Shown one piece after another: positions 45,479 through 54,316 of a stretch of 64,000 bases of DNA (its first letter is position 1; each line of letters opens with the position of its first letter). This stretch comes from Neoroseomonas eburnea (GTDB lineage Bacteria; Pseudomonadota; Alphaproteobacteria; Acetobacterales; Acetobacteraceae): positions 223,348 through 287,347 of the forward strand of contig NZ_JAAEDL010000003.1 of assembly GCF_018129005.1 (NCBI RefSeq), given 5' to 3'. The notes beneath the pieces are model-generated. The model was not told the DNA's origin, ran no database searches, and saw only the letters and a program-made list of their open reading frames with translations. Made by a program: the position numbers and the translations under genes.

Positions 45479-46707
45479 TCCGCCGCCTTCAGCGCGGCGA
45501 GGCTGACCGGCGCGTCCATGCGCGCCACCGCGTTGCGCACCGCCTCGTCGATGCCGGCGTCGTCGAAGAAGCCGCCGCGGATCAGGGCATGCGCGGCAAG
45601 CACGCGGCGCAGCGCATCGACCAGCGCCATGTCCGGCGGCGTGGCCTCGGTCCAGAAGCGGTCGAGCCCGCCCTGGAAGGTCAGGCCGGGAATGTCGTAG
45701 AGCGCGCTGCCGAGCACCACCACCGGCTTGCCTTCCCGCAGGGATTGCAGCCCCGCTGTGCTGTTGACCGTGACGACCCCGGCGGCCGGCGCCAGCACCG
45801 GGCCGAAGGGCAGTTCCGGCAGCCACACGACACGGTTGCCGACACCCGCGCGACGCGCCTCATCGAGCGCGATGCGGCCCCAGGCTGTCAGGCCGTTGTC
45901 GAGCGGATGGCCCTTCACCGCCAGCAGCGCGTCGCGCGGCGCATGCGCGGCGAAGGAGGCGACGATTCGCGCGATGGCGTCACGCAGGCTGGCGAAGGGC
46001 GAATGCAGCCGAAGCTGGTAGTCCCCTTCGAGCTGCAGCGGCAGGACGAAGACCGGCCCGGACCAGGCCAGCAGGCGCGCGAGCCGCCGCCGCGCCATGG
46101 CGCGCCGCGCGGGACGCAGCGCCCCGCGCGCGATCCAGCCCGCATATTCGTGGAAGGCGTTCCATTGCCGATGCGTCCGCCAGTGCGGGAAGCGGCGCCG
46201 GCCGAGCTGATTGGCGACGTTGTAGCGGACGTCATCGGTGGCGCGGCGCAGGAAGGAGCCGGCGGAGGCCGTCTCCGGCGCCGCCGGCGGTAGGCCCCGC
46301 GCCAGCGCCAGGATGGCGCCGGCGTTCCGCGGCAGCGGCGAATTGGCGTTCACGCCCCCGTTCTCCAGCGTGATGTAGCCGGGGCGCAGATAGGCTTCCT
46401 CCAGCACCCAGCAGGTGACGCCGCGGCTGCGCGCGAGGTCCAGCGCCGCGACATGCATCGGCCGGCAATCGCTGAACATCACCAGGTCGGTGACCTCGTG
46501 CGCCTCGATCAGCGCGGCCAGCGCCGCGGGCCAGTCCTCCGGGCGTCCGGTGAAGTCGGTGGCGTTGGGACGGCGCCAGAACAGGCGGTCGCCGGGGCTG
46601 AGGTTCACCCGGTGCACCGCATGGCCACGCGCGGCGAGCGCATCCCCCAGGCGCACGAAGAAGTGCGTCGCGAGGCCCTGCAGGAAGAGGAAGGAACGTC
46701 GCGGCAT
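45475..46707 (-). CDS. kpsS: Capsule polysaccharide protein KpsS-like
   Basis: A 410-residue cytoplasmic protein of the KpsS/LipB family. The start SFLFLQGLATHFFVRLGDAL is characteristic. Later come CWVLEEAYLRPGYITLE and a GT-B-like C-terminal domain with LLAVKGHPLDNGLTAWGR and AAGVVTVNSTAGLQSLREGKPV. In group 2 capsules KpsS with KpsC builds the poly-Kdo linker on the lipid end of the chain. ATG 46707 is preferred over the in-frame extension to 46830. It shares one base with kpsC and four with the SDR. Confidence 0.9.
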   Translation of the reverse strand: MPRRSFLFLQGLATHFFVRLGDALAARGHAVHRVNLSPGDRLFWRRPNATDFTGRPEDWPAALAALIEAHEVTDLVMFSDCRPMHVAALDLARSRGVTCWVLEEAYLRPGYITLENGGVNANSPLPRNAGAILALARGLPPAAPETASAGSFLRRATDDVRYNVANQLGRRRFPHWRTHRQWNAFHEYAGWIARGALRPARRAMARRRLARLLAWSGPVFVLPLQLEGDYQLRLHSPFASLRDAIARIVASFAAHAPRDALLAVKGHPLDNGLTAWGRIALDEARRAGVGNRVVWLPELPFGPVLAPAAGVVTVNSTAGLQSLREGKPVVVLGSALYDIPGLTFQGGLDRFWTEATPPDMALVDALRRVLAAHALIRGGFFDDAGIDEAVRNAVARMDAPVSLAALKAAE

Positions 46708-48593
46708 CAGCCGCGCCCCGGCAGCAGGCGCGCCATCGCAAGTCCCTGCCAGCGCCGCAGCCGCGCGATCGGCCCACCCCTCCAGGGGGCGGCATCCGCC
46801 AGGCGGTCGAGCAGCGCTTCGGGCGGACAAGGGAGTTCCGACACGGGGTCCTGATAGCGGGGAAACAGGATGAGCGCACCCGCGACAAGTGCATCGACAC
46901 TGAGGCGACGCACGCGGCGCGCGAGCGGCGCACGGTCCTCGGTGAGCCCCCAGCCGGCGTAGAACGGCCGGCCCCAGCAGGTGACGGCAAGGCCGCGCAG
47001 CAGAGCCTCGAAGCCGGTCAGCGAGGTCAGGGTATGGACTTCCTCCACCTGTGCGAGCAGCGGTGCGATCGGCACGCGGGACAGCACGGCGTCGGCGAGC
47101 GCGCGGGCCTCGGCATCCGGCACCGCGCCGCGGCGGTAGCCGGCCTCGACATCCGGATGCGGCTTGAAGGCGATGAAGGCATCCGGGTTGGCGGCGCGGA
47201 CGGCGCGCAGCAGGTCCAGGTTGCCGCGCACTTCAGCCGTCCCGCCGAGTCGCACGGAGAGGTCGTCCTCCACCTGCCCCGGCACCAGGATGCGCCGCCG
47301 GCCCGGTGTCGCGGGCAGCATCGGCGCCTCGCCGCCAAGATTGTACTTGGTGATGCCGCGGGCGATCAGCGTCGCCCGCAGCGCCGCGGCCCGGGCGAGC
47401 AGCGCCGGCGGGAACTCCGCGGTGGCGAGCAGCACTTCGAGGTCGCTCGGCCCCGAGGGATCGAAACAGGGCCGTCGCGAATCGAGCGTCAGCGAGGCGG
47501 CCGGCAGGAAGCCGGCGCCGAGCCCGGCCGAGCGGATGAAGCCGTCCTCCACCCAGACCACCGGCACGCCGGCGGCGCGCGCGCGCGGCAGGAGGTCGGC
47601 GGGTGCGCGACTCGGCCAGGCGGCGATCGCCCCGCCGCGGCGCAGGGCCTGGGCGATGGCCGGGCCGGTGCGGCGGACGAAGGCGGGCGGACCGGCGGCG
47701 GAGGCGAGCGCGGCCGCCATGCGGCGGCGCTTCCAGAAGGCCATGCCGAGGCAGACGGCGATGCCGCGATTGGCCGCTTCCTCGACACGCCAGGCGCCGA
47801 GCAGCGGGATCGCCTCCTCAAGCGCGATCGGGCGGTTGCGCACCGGGTCGGCGCAGCGCGCCGCGGCAGCCAGCGCGGCGAGCAGCGCGAGGCCGTCCGC
47901 GTGCGTGCCCGGCACGCCGGCGAGGGCGGCGAGCAGCGCAGTGGGGCCTTGGAGGGCGTGCAACGCCGCGGCCGCATCGATCAGCGTCCAGGGGGAGAAC
48001 CGCCCTGGCCGCGTCGCCGGCAGGACCGGGCGCGCGTCAGGGGCGGCCTCCGGATCTCGGCAGGCCAGCAGGGGACGGCCGGCGGCGAGCGTCTCGGCCC
48101 GGCGCCAGAGCGCCGCCGCCGCCGCGGCACGCGCCGGGTCGCAGGGGTCGATGACCAGCACGGCTTCCCCCGGCCCGCTGCCGATCGCGGTGGGGCCCGG
48201 GTCGGGCAGGCCGGCGGGGCCGCCGATCCTTGCCTGCCGCAGCAGGGCACGAAGCGCGGCGGCGCGGGCGAGCGCCTCCGGCGGCGGTGCGCGGGCGAGC
48301 GCGGCGGCGACCGGGTCCGGGTCCTCGGCGGCGAACAGCACGGCGGGAACGAGGCGGGCGCCGAAGCGGGGCGGCGCGAAGGGGCCCGCGGCAAGGCGCA
48401 GGACGCGCCCGCCCCAGGCGGCCGGCGCCGGGTCCTCGACCGGCAGGGCGAGGCGATCCTCGCCGGCCGCAACCGGCGGCAGCGGCCGCAGCGGCTCCTC
48501 CGGGAAGAAGGCGGGCAGGTGTGGCCAGCGCCGGAGCAGGTTCCCCGCCGCAAGGAGGCGTCCGGGGGAGGAATCTGCACGCGCGGGTTGCAA
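46707..48593 (-). CDS. kpsC: Capsule polysaccharide protein KpsC-like (dual Kdo transferase)
   Basis: A 628-residue protein; E. coli KpsC has about 675. The C-terminal half is intact, with WVEDGFIRSAGLGAGF, KYNLGG, ILVPGQVEDDLSVR, FIAFKPHPDVEAGYRRG and SLTGFEALLRGLAVTCWG. The N-terminal half, normally a second transferase domain, is alanine-rich and only weakly matches in this reading, so one of the two activities may have degenerated. The start is TTG 48593, the last start-like codon before the divergent promoter region, and is uncertain. It heads the operon kpsC-kpsS-SDR-LtaS-like. Confidence 0.9.
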   Translation of the reverse strand: MQPARADSSPGRLLAAGNLLRRWPHLPAFFPEEPLRPLPPVAAGEDRLALPVEDPAPAAWGGRVLRLAAGPFAPPRFGARLVPAVLFAAEDPDPVAAALARAPPPEALARAAALRALLRQARIGGPAGLPDPGPTAIGSGPGEAVLVIDPCDPARAAAAAALWRRAETLAAGRPLLACRDPEAAPDARPVLPATRPGRFSPWTLIDAAAALHALQGPTALLAALAGVPGTHADGLALLAALAAAARCADPVRNRPIALEEAIPLLGAWRVEEAANRGIAVCLGMAFWKRRRMAAALASAAGPPAFVRRTGPAIAQALRRGGAIAAWPSRAPADLLPRARAAGVPVVWVEDGFIRSAGLGAGFLPAASLTLDSRRPCFDPSGPSDLEVLLATAEFPPALLARAAALRATLIARGITKYNLGGEAPMLPATPGRRRILVPGQVEDDLSVRLGGTAEVRGNLDLLRAVRAANPDAFIAFKPHPDVEAGYRRGAVPDAEARALADAVLSRVPIAPLLAQVEEVHTLTSLTGFEALLRGLAVTCWGRPFYAGWGLTEDRAPLARRVRRLSVDALVAGALILFPRYQDPVSELPCPPEALLDRLADAAPWRGGPIARLRRWQGLAMARLLPGRG

Positions 48594-48680
48594 GCCTTCG
48601 TTATCCCGATGCGAAAGATTGTATGGCCGGAGCGGTTGCCCCGCACGCGATCGTGGCAGTCAACCGCACCGTCTTGTTTT

Positions 48681-48709
48681 TGCGTAAGCCGTGGCAAAAG
48701 GCTAGGTTC
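48681..48709 (+). promoter_or_regulatory. Candidate sigma-70 promoter for the capsule export operon
   Basis: TTGCGT at 48681-48686, a 17-base spacer and TAGGTT at 48704-48709 match the expected layout of a housekeeping promoter. They lie about 26 bases before the lipoprotein ATG at 48735. The 140-base gap between divergent kpsC and the lipoprotein gene is AT-richer than its surroundings (TTGTTTTTGCG), as expected for a shared control region. Confidence 0.45.
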
Positions 48710-48734
48710 CGGCGCCACAAGCACCAAGGATTGC

Positions 48735-49115
48735 ATGCGGATGGGCGTTGGCCTCAACCGGTTCGGACGCGGCCTGGCGACGGGGGGCCTCGTCGCGCTT
48801 CTTCTGGCGGCCTGCGCGGAGACAGGCGGCGGCGCTGCGTCCTCGATCGCGGATGCGCCGGCGCCGATCACCGACCCGGTGGTCGCCTTCGCCGCCTCCG
48901 CCTCGCCCGGCGCGGAGGATGGCGTCGTGCTGGCGGGGACAGGGCAGACCGCCCGCGTGCGGATGGTGCGCGCCTATGCCGCCGCGAGCGGACGGGAATG
49001 CCGGGAGGTCCTGGTCCGCACCGGCGGCGGAACCGAGACGCGGCTGCTCTGCCGCGCCGGCACCGGCTGGCGCGAGGCGCGCCCGCTGATCCGCAACGCC
49101 ACGGCTTCTCCGTGA
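48735..49115 (+). CDS. Small lipoprotein at the head of the capsule export operon
   Basis: A 126-residue protein with signal peptide LATGGLVALLLAACAET; LLLAAC is a good lipobox. The mature part is alanine/glycine-rich at first, then has a compact segment with two cysteines (GRECREVLVRTGGGTETRLL followed by CRAGTGW). This resembles the C-terminal fragment of small outer-membrane lipoproteins, but I cannot name a family. ATG 48735 or 48741 may start it. Its stop overlaps the GTG of kpsM (GTGA), so translation is coupled and a role in export or assembly of the capsule transporter is likely. Confidence 0.75.
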   Translation: MRMGVGLNRFGRGLATGGLVALLLAACAETGGGAASSIADAPAPITDPVVAFAASASPGAEDGVVLAGTGQTARVRMVRAYAAASGRECREVLVRTGGGTETRLLCRAGTGWREARPLIRNATASP

Positions 49116-49903
49116 GCCAAAGCGCGTCCCGGCCGCTGCTGATCGACTGCGCGCGGATGCAGTTGCGCGTGATCGGCGCGCTGATCATCCGCGAGATGCA
49201 CACGCGCTTCGGCCGGCACCGGCTGGGCTACCTGTGGCTGTTCTTCGAACCCCTGCTGCTCGGCACGATGATCGCGGTGATCCACCAGGTCCGCGGCACC
49301 GACGGCATCCGCAGCAACTTCGAGTTCTTCGCGATCGGCTACATCCTGTTCTTCAACTTCCGCGGCATCGTCAACCGCGCCTCCGGCACCATCGGGGCCA
49401 ACCGGGGCCTGCTCTACCATCGCCAGGTCACCCTGCCCGACCTGTTCTATGCCCGCCACCTGATCGAATCGATCGCCTGCACCGGCGTGATGGTGGTCTT
49501 CGTCTTCGCCGCCGTGGCGATGGGCGGGGAGTTTCCCGACAGCCCGGTGAAGATGCTGGCCTCGATGGGACTGATGTTCCTGCTGGCCCAGGGCCTGGCG
49601 CTGATGATCGGTGCCGCGACCAGCGAGTGGGATGGGCTGGAACGCTTCGTGCACGCCATGTCCTACCTGATGCTGCCCTTCAGCGGCCTGTTCTTCATGG
49701 TGGACTGGCTGCCCGAGTGGATGCAGGAGATCGTGCTCTGGGTGCCGACGGTGCACATCTTCGAGCTGCTGCGCGACGGCCAGTTCGGCGACACCTACCG
49801 GCCGGTCTACGACCTGTCCTATGTCGCGGGCTGGATCCTGGTGCCGCATCTGCTCGGGCTCGCCGGCCTGCGGCTGGTGCGCAACCGCCTGGGCCTGGAA
49901 TAG
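49112..49903 (+). CDS. kpsM: Capsule polysaccharide ABC transporter permease (KpsM/RkpT-like)
   Basis: A 263-residue ABC-2 permease with six hydrophobic segments. ALIIREMHTRFGRHRLGYLW is the family's amphipathic N-terminal segment, and the C-terminal loop VPTVHIFELLRDGQFG is typical of capsule and O-antigen exporters. With KpsT it moves the lipid-linked polymer across the inner membrane. The GTG start at 49112 overlaps the lipoprotein stop. The ATPase gene begins six bases after its stop. A long frame upstream, to 48230, is a shadow of kpsC. Confidence 0.93.
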   Translation: MSQSASRPLLIDCARMQLRVIGALIIREMHTRFGRHRLGYLWLFFEPLLLGTMIAVIHQVRGTDGIRSNFEFFAIGYILFFNFRGIVNRASGTIGANRGLLYHRQVTLPDLFYARHLIESIACTGVMVVFVFAAVAMGGEFPDSPVKMLASMGLMFLLAQGLALMIGAATSEWDGLERFVHAMSYLMLPFSGLFFMVDWLPEWMQEIVLWVPTVHIFELLRDGQFGDTYRPVYDLSYVAGWILVPHLLGLAGLRLVRNRLGLE

Positions 49904-49909
49904 GCGGCG

Positions 49910-50548
49910 ATGGCGCTCGAGCTCATCGGCATCGAGAAGTCCTATCCGATGAATGTCGGGCGCAAGCACGTGCTGCGCGGCGTCAACGCGGTGTTCCGCA
50001 AGGGCGAGCGCGTCGGCGTGCTGGGCCGCAACGGCACCGGCAAGTCGACGCTCGTGCGCATCCTCGGCGGCGTCGAGGCGCCGACACGCGGCACCATCCG
50101 CCGGTCCATGTCGGTCTCCTGGCCGATCGGCATGGCGGCCGGCTTCCAGCCGGCGCTCTCGGGCGCCGACAATTCGCGCTTCATCGCCCGCATCTACGGA
50201 CGCCCGGCAAAGGAGACGGTCGAGTTCGTCGAATCCTTCGCCGAGCTCGGCGAATACCTCAACATGCCGGTCCACACCTATTCGAGCGGCATGCGCTCGC
50301 GCCTCGGCCTCGCCATCTCGCTCGCGGTCGAGTTCGACTGCTTCCTGGTGGACGAGGCATTGGCGGTGGGCGACACGAAATTCGGCCGGGCCTTCGCGGC
50401 AAGGCTGCAGCGGGCCGGTCTCATTCTCGTGACGCACCAGCCTTCCCTCGTCCGCCAGCTCTGCAACCGGGCGGCGGTGCTGGATCAGGGCACCCTCACC
50501 TTCTACGAAGACATCGATGAAGCTCTCGCCACCTACAACAGCCTTTGA
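49910..50548 (+). CDS. kpsT: Capsule polysaccharide ABC transporter ATPase (KpsT-like)
   Basis: A 212-residue nucleotide-binding subunit. Walker A is GRNGTGKST with Lys45, the signature is YSSGMRSRLGLA near residue 124, Walker B is FDCFLVDEALAVGD, and the switch His is in LILVTHQPS. The length matches KpsT (about 219) rather than Wzt, so no C-terminal carbohydrate-binding domain is present. This suggests that export does not depend on a polymer-capping tag. Its last 32 bases overlap the next gene in another frame. Confidence 0.95.
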   Translation: MALELIGIEKSYPMNVGRKHVLRGVNAVFRKGERVGVLGRNGTGKSTLVRILGGVEAPTRGTIRRSMSVSWPIGMAAGFQPALSGADNSRFIARIYGRPAKETVEFVESFAELGEYLNMPVHTYSSGMRSRLGLAISLAVEFDCFLVDEALAVGDTKFGRAFAARLQRAGLILVTHQPSLVRQLCNRAAVLDQGTLTFYEDIDEALATYNSL

Positions 50549-51713
50549 GGTCGCCCCGGCCGAGCCGGTCGCGACCTGGAGCCCGGCTCCGGACACGCCG
50601 CCGCGCAGGCCGGAACGGCGGCTGAGACGCTTCCTGCGCCACCCCTTCACCTGGTGGGTGCTGGCGCCGACCTTGCTCGCCATCATCTACTTCTACGGCA
50701 TCGCGGCGCCGCAATTCGTCTCCGAGGCGCGCTTCGTCGTCCGCTCGCGCGCCGACGCGCCGCAGCTCTCGCTCGGCACCATGCTCTCCGCGGCGGTGGG
50801 CGCGGGCGGCGGGGCCTCCGCCTCGGGCGAGGCGAACAGCGTGCGCGACTTCCTGCTCTCCCACGACGCGGTGATGCGCGCCAACGAGCGGCTGAACCTG
50901 ATCGACATCTGGCAGCGCGAGGAGGCCGACAGCCTCGCCCGGCTCTGGAACGAGGATCCGGAACGGCTGACCCGCTACTACAACAACATGGTGAGCGCGA
51001 CCTTCGACGCCGCGACGGGCGTGATGACGCTGCGCGTGCGCAGCTTCCGCCCCGAGGATTCCAAGGCGCTCGCCGAGACGCTGCTGCAGCTCTCCGAAAC
51101 CCTGGTGAACAGCCTCTCGGAACGCGCGCGCGAGGACGCGCTCCGCGTCGCGCGGGACGAGGTCACCATCGCCGAGCGCCGCGTCGCCAACAGCCGCGAA
51201 GCCCTGGCACGCTTCCGCGAGCAGCAGCAGGACCTCGACAGCGCCGGCACGGCGCAGGCGGCGGTGCAGACCATCTCCGCGCTCGAATCCGCGGTCGTCG
51301 CGGCGCAGGCGGAACTGCGCGAGCGCATGGCCTTCATGCGGCCCGACAATCCGGCGCTGCAGAACACGCGCAACCGCATCGAGGCGCTGGAGCGCCAGAT
51401 CGCGGCCGAACGCTCACGCCGCACCCGCGGCGACGGCGCCCTCGCCCAGCAGCTCGGCACCTTCGAACGCCTGATGCTGGAACGCGAATTCGCCGACCGG
51501 CAGCTCGCCTCGGCCACCGCCAGCCTCGAGACGGCGCGGATGGAAGCGCAGCGGCAGCAGATGTACCTCTCGCGCGTCGTCGAGCCGAACCTTGCCGTCT
51601 ACCCCCTCTATCCGCGGAAGCTGATCAGTGTCGCGAGCATCTTCATGGGACTCTGCGTGGCCTTCGGGATCGGGTGGCTGCTCGTGGCGGGGATGCGCGA
51701 ACATGCGGTTTGA
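50517..51713 (+). CDS. kpsE: Capsule export inner-membrane protein (KpsE/PCP family)
   Basis: A 398-residue polysaccharide copolymerase-type protein. It has a short proline-rich cytoplasmic tail, one membrane segment (WWVLAPTLLAIIYFYGIA) near residue 45, a long periplasmic coiled coil (residues about 180-340, many Glu/Arg/Ala heptads) and a second membrane segment (ISVASIFMGLCVAFGIGWLL) at the C-terminus. It probably bridges KpsMT to the outer-membrane channel. The ATG lies inside kpsT (32-base overlap) and its end overlaps the Wza-like gene by 11 bases, so the export genes are tightly packed. Confidence 0.92.
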   Translation: MKLSPPTTAFEVAPAEPVATWSPAPDTPPRRPERRLRRFLRHPFTWWVLAPTLLAIIYFYGIAAPQFVSEARFVVRSRADAPQLSLGTMLSAAVGAGGGASASGEANSVRDFLLSHDAVMRANERLNLIDIWQREEADSLARLWNEDPERLTRYYNNMVSATFDAATGVMTLRVRSFRPEDSKALAETLLQLSETLVNSLSERAREDALRVARDEVTIAERRVANSREALARFREQQQDLDSAGTAQAAVQTISALESAVVAAQAELRERMAFMRPDNPALQNTRNRIEALERQIAAERSRRTRGDGALAQQLGTFERLMLEREFADRQLASATASLETARMEAQRQQMYLSRVVEPNLAVYPLYPRKLISVASIFMGLCVAFGIGWLLVAGMREHAV

Positions 51714-53550
51714 CTTGCGGCGCTGCCTCGCGCTGCTGCTGGCGCTGGCGATCGGGGCCATGGCGGCCGGTCAGGCGGTGGCGCAATCCTCCTCCCGCTC
51801 GCTGGCCACCGGCATCGGCGGCGTGCCGGGCCAGTTGCCGGGCTTCCCGCTGCTCGGGCAGTCCGGCACGCAGCAGCAGGGCGTGGTGACGACGCCCTCC
51901 GGCACGCCTGCCGCGCAGCCGCCGCCCATCTTCGACCAGCGCAGCCTGGCCGACATCCCCGGCCAGCAGCGCGGCACCGAACGCATGGGCAGCCCGACCC
52001 AGGCGGAGGGCGGCGCCTCCCTCGTCGCGCCGCTCGGCGACCAGGCGCGTCTGTCGGGCCCCGCCACCACGGTCTTCGGCGCGTCCCTCTTCACCGGCCA
52101 GGCGCAGAGTTCCTCGGAGGCGCCGAACCCGAACTACGTGCTGGCGCCGGGCGACCGCGTCTCGGTGCGCGCCTGGGGCGCCGTCGATTCCGAGCTGGTC
52201 GGCGTGATCGACCCGGCGGGCAACCTGTTCCTGCCGAATATCGGGCCGATCCGCGTCGCCGGCGTGCGCGTCGGCGACCTGCAGGCCGTGGTCGAATCCG
52301 AGGTGCGCAAGGTCTACACTTCCCAGGTGCAGGTCTATGCAACGACGCTTTCGACCCAGCGCATCGGCGTCTTCGTCACCGGGTTCGTGCGCGCGCCGGG
52401 CCGCTATGCCGGCGTCGCCTCGGACAGCATCCTCGATTTCCTCGTCCGCGCGGGGGGCGTGGATCCGGGCCGCGGCTCCTTTCGCGAGATCGCGCTGACC
52501 CGCGGCGGCGGCATCATCGCGAACGTCGATCTCTACCGCTTCCTGCTCGACGGCAGGCTGCCGCAGCTCCGCCTGCAGGAAGGCGACACCATCGTGGTCG
52601 GCCGCCAGCGCGCGATGGTCGGCGCCGACGGGGCGGTGCGCAACAACTACCTGTTCGAGAGCACGAGCCGCGGCTCGCTCTCGGGGCGGGACCTGGTCGA
52701 GCTCGCCCGGCCGCTGCCCGCCGCGACCAACGCGGTGGTGCGCGGCGTGCGCAACGCGCAACCCTTCTCCCGCTACATGACGATCCGCGAGCTCGCGCAG
52801 CAGACGCTGCAGGACCAGGACACCGTCACCTTCGTCGCCGACGTCGCGACGCGGACCATCCGCGTCAACATCGAGGGCAGCCGGCTCTACCCCTCCGTGC
52901 TGGTGGCCGACCGCGACATGACCGTCTGCCAGATCCTCGACCACATCGCGGTGGATGCAGGGCTCGCGAACACCGAGGGCGTCTTCATCCTGCGCCCTTC
53001 GCTCGCGCTGCAGCAGAAGCGCGCGATCGACGAGGCGCTGGACCGGCTGGAGCGGCAGCTCTTCCTCTCCCCCGCGCCCACGGGCTCGGTCGCGGAGGCG
53101 CGCACGGCGGAGGCGAACCTCGTCTCCCAGTACATCTCCCGCGCGCGGCGCGTGCAGCCGGAAGGGCGGCTCGTGGTGATGGGGCAGGACGGCGCCTGCG
53201 CGCCGCTGCGGCTCGAGAACGGCGACATCATCGTCATCCCCGAGCGATCCCAGACCGTGATGGTGCAAGGCGAGGTCAACATGCCGCAGGCGGTCGTCTG
53301 GCGCGATGGCTGGTCGACGCAGCAGTTCATCGATGCCGCCGGCGGGCTGACCGAGCGCGGCCGCATGTCCACGCTGATGCTGCGCCGGCCGTCCGGCCAG
53401 GCGATCCTGAACCCGCAGGTGGCGCCCCGTCCCGGGGACGAGCTGATCGCCCTGCCCTATCTCGATCCGAAGTACTGGCTGTTCGGGCGGGACCTGGTCA
53501 CGGCGCTGTTCCAGGTGGCGCTCGCAGCCCGCGTCTTCACCAACAACTGA
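51703..53550 (+). CDS. Capsule export outer-membrane protein (Wza/KpsD-like)
   Basis: A 615-residue secreted protein. The signal peptide is CLALLLALAIGAMAAGQAVA; no lipobox cysteine follows, as in KpsD and unlike Wza. Residues about 60-130 are low-complexity. A poly-export domain starts at NYVLAPGDRVSVRAWGAVD, followed by SLBB domains (IGVFVTGFVRAPGRYAGVA and later VMVQGEVNMPQAVVW). The C-terminal segment KYWLFGRDLVTALFQVALAA is hydrophobic. It would form or gate the exit channel. ATG 51703 is preferred over the in-frame start at 51628. Confidence 0.93.
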   Translation: MRFDLRRCLALLLALAIGAMAAGQAVAQSSSRSLATGIGGVPGQLPGFPLLGQSGTQQQGVVTTPSGTPAAQPPPIFDQRSLADIPGQQRGTERMGSPTQAEGGASLVAPLGDQARLSGPATTVFGASLFTGQAQSSSEAPNPNYVLAPGDRVSVRAWGAVDSELVGVIDPAGNLFLPNIGPIRVAGVRVGDLQAVVESEVRKVYTSQVQVYATTLSTQRIGVFVTGFVRAPGRYAGVASDSILDFLVRAGGVDPGRGSFREIALTRGGGIIANVDLYRFLLDGRLPQLRLQEGDTIVVGRQRAMVGADGAVRNNYLFESTSRGSLSGRDLVELARPLPAATNAVVRGVRNAQPFSRYMTIRELAQQTLQDQDTVTFVADVATRTIRVNIEGSRLYPSVLVADRDMTVCQILDHIAVDAGLANTEGVFILRPSLALQQKRAIDEALDRLERQLFLSPAPTGSVAEARTAEANLVSQYISRARRVQPEGRLVVMGQDGACAPLRLENGDIIVIPERSQTVMVQGEVNMPQAVVWRDGWSTQQFIDAAGGLTERGRMSTLMLRRPSGQAILNPQVAPRPGDELIALPYLDPKYWLFGRDLVTALFQVALAARVFTNN

Positions 53551-53557
53551 TCGCCGG

Positions 53558-54301
53558 ATGCGCCTCGCCATCCTCGCCGACGTCCACGGCAACCTGGAGG
53601 CGTTCCGCGCCTGCCTGGCCCATGCGAAGGAACGCGGCGCGGAGCGCATCGTGCTGCTCGGCGACCTGGTGGGCTACGGCGCAGATCCCGAGGCCGTGCT
53701 CGAACTGGCGATCACGCTGGTCGCCGCCGGCGCGATCGCACTGCTCGGCAACCACGACGAGGCCGCGATCGGCACCGGCGGCAGCGGCATGAACGAGATG
53801 GCCGCCGCCGCCATCGCCTGGACACGGCCCCGGCTGCGCGAGTCGCATCGCCGCTTCCTCGGCACCCTGCCGCTGACGGCGGAGGAGGAGGGCTGCCTCT
53901 TCGTCCACGCCGATGCCTCCGCGCCCGAGCGCTGGCGCTACGTGACCGACGGGGAAGCCGCCCGGCGCAGCATGGAGGCGACGGCGGCGCATGTGACCAT
54001 CTGCGGCCATGTGCACCGCCCGGCGCTCTACAGCCTGGGCGAGACGGGAAAGCTCACGCCTTTCGTGCCGGTGGGCGGGGCGCCCATCCCGCTCGCGCGC
54101 GGGCGGCGCTGGCTCGCGGTGCTCGGCGCCGTCGGCCAGCCGCGGGACGGCAACCCGGCCGCCTGCTACCTGATGCTCGACACCGTGCCGATGCAGGCGA
54201 CCTGGCACCGCGTGCCCTACGATATCGCCGCCGCGGCGACGAAGATCCGCGCCGCCGGCCTGCCGGTCGGCCTCGCCGAACGGCTGTTCCTGGGACGCTG
54301 A
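53558..54301 (+). CDS. Metallophosphoesterase (YfcE/diadenosine-tetraphosphatase-like)
   Basis: A 247-residue calcineurin-like phosphoesterase with every metal motif: ILADVHGNLEA (DxH), LLGDLVGYGADP (GDxxxxG), LLGNHDEA (GNHD), FVHAD and ICGHVHRP (GHxH). It starts eight bases after the Wza-like gene and is followed directly by a protein-kinase gene, forming a phosphatase/kinase pair behind the capsule operon. The substrate may be a phosphoprotein, a nucleotide or a phospholipid head group; the sequence does not decide. Confidence 0.9.
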   Translation: MRLAILADVHGNLEAFRACLAHAKERGAERIVLLGDLVGYGADPEAVLELAITLVAAGAIALLGNHDEAAIGTGGSGMNEMAAAAIAWTRPRLRESHRRFLGTLPLTAEEEGCLFVHADASAPERWRYVTDGEAARRSMEATAAHVTICGHVHRPALYSLGETGKLTPFVPVGGAPIPLARGRRWLAVLGAVGQPRDGNPAACYLMLDTVPMQATWHRVPYDIAAAATKIRAAGLPVGLAERLFLGR

Positions 54302-54316
54302 GAGAGGGGACGCATC

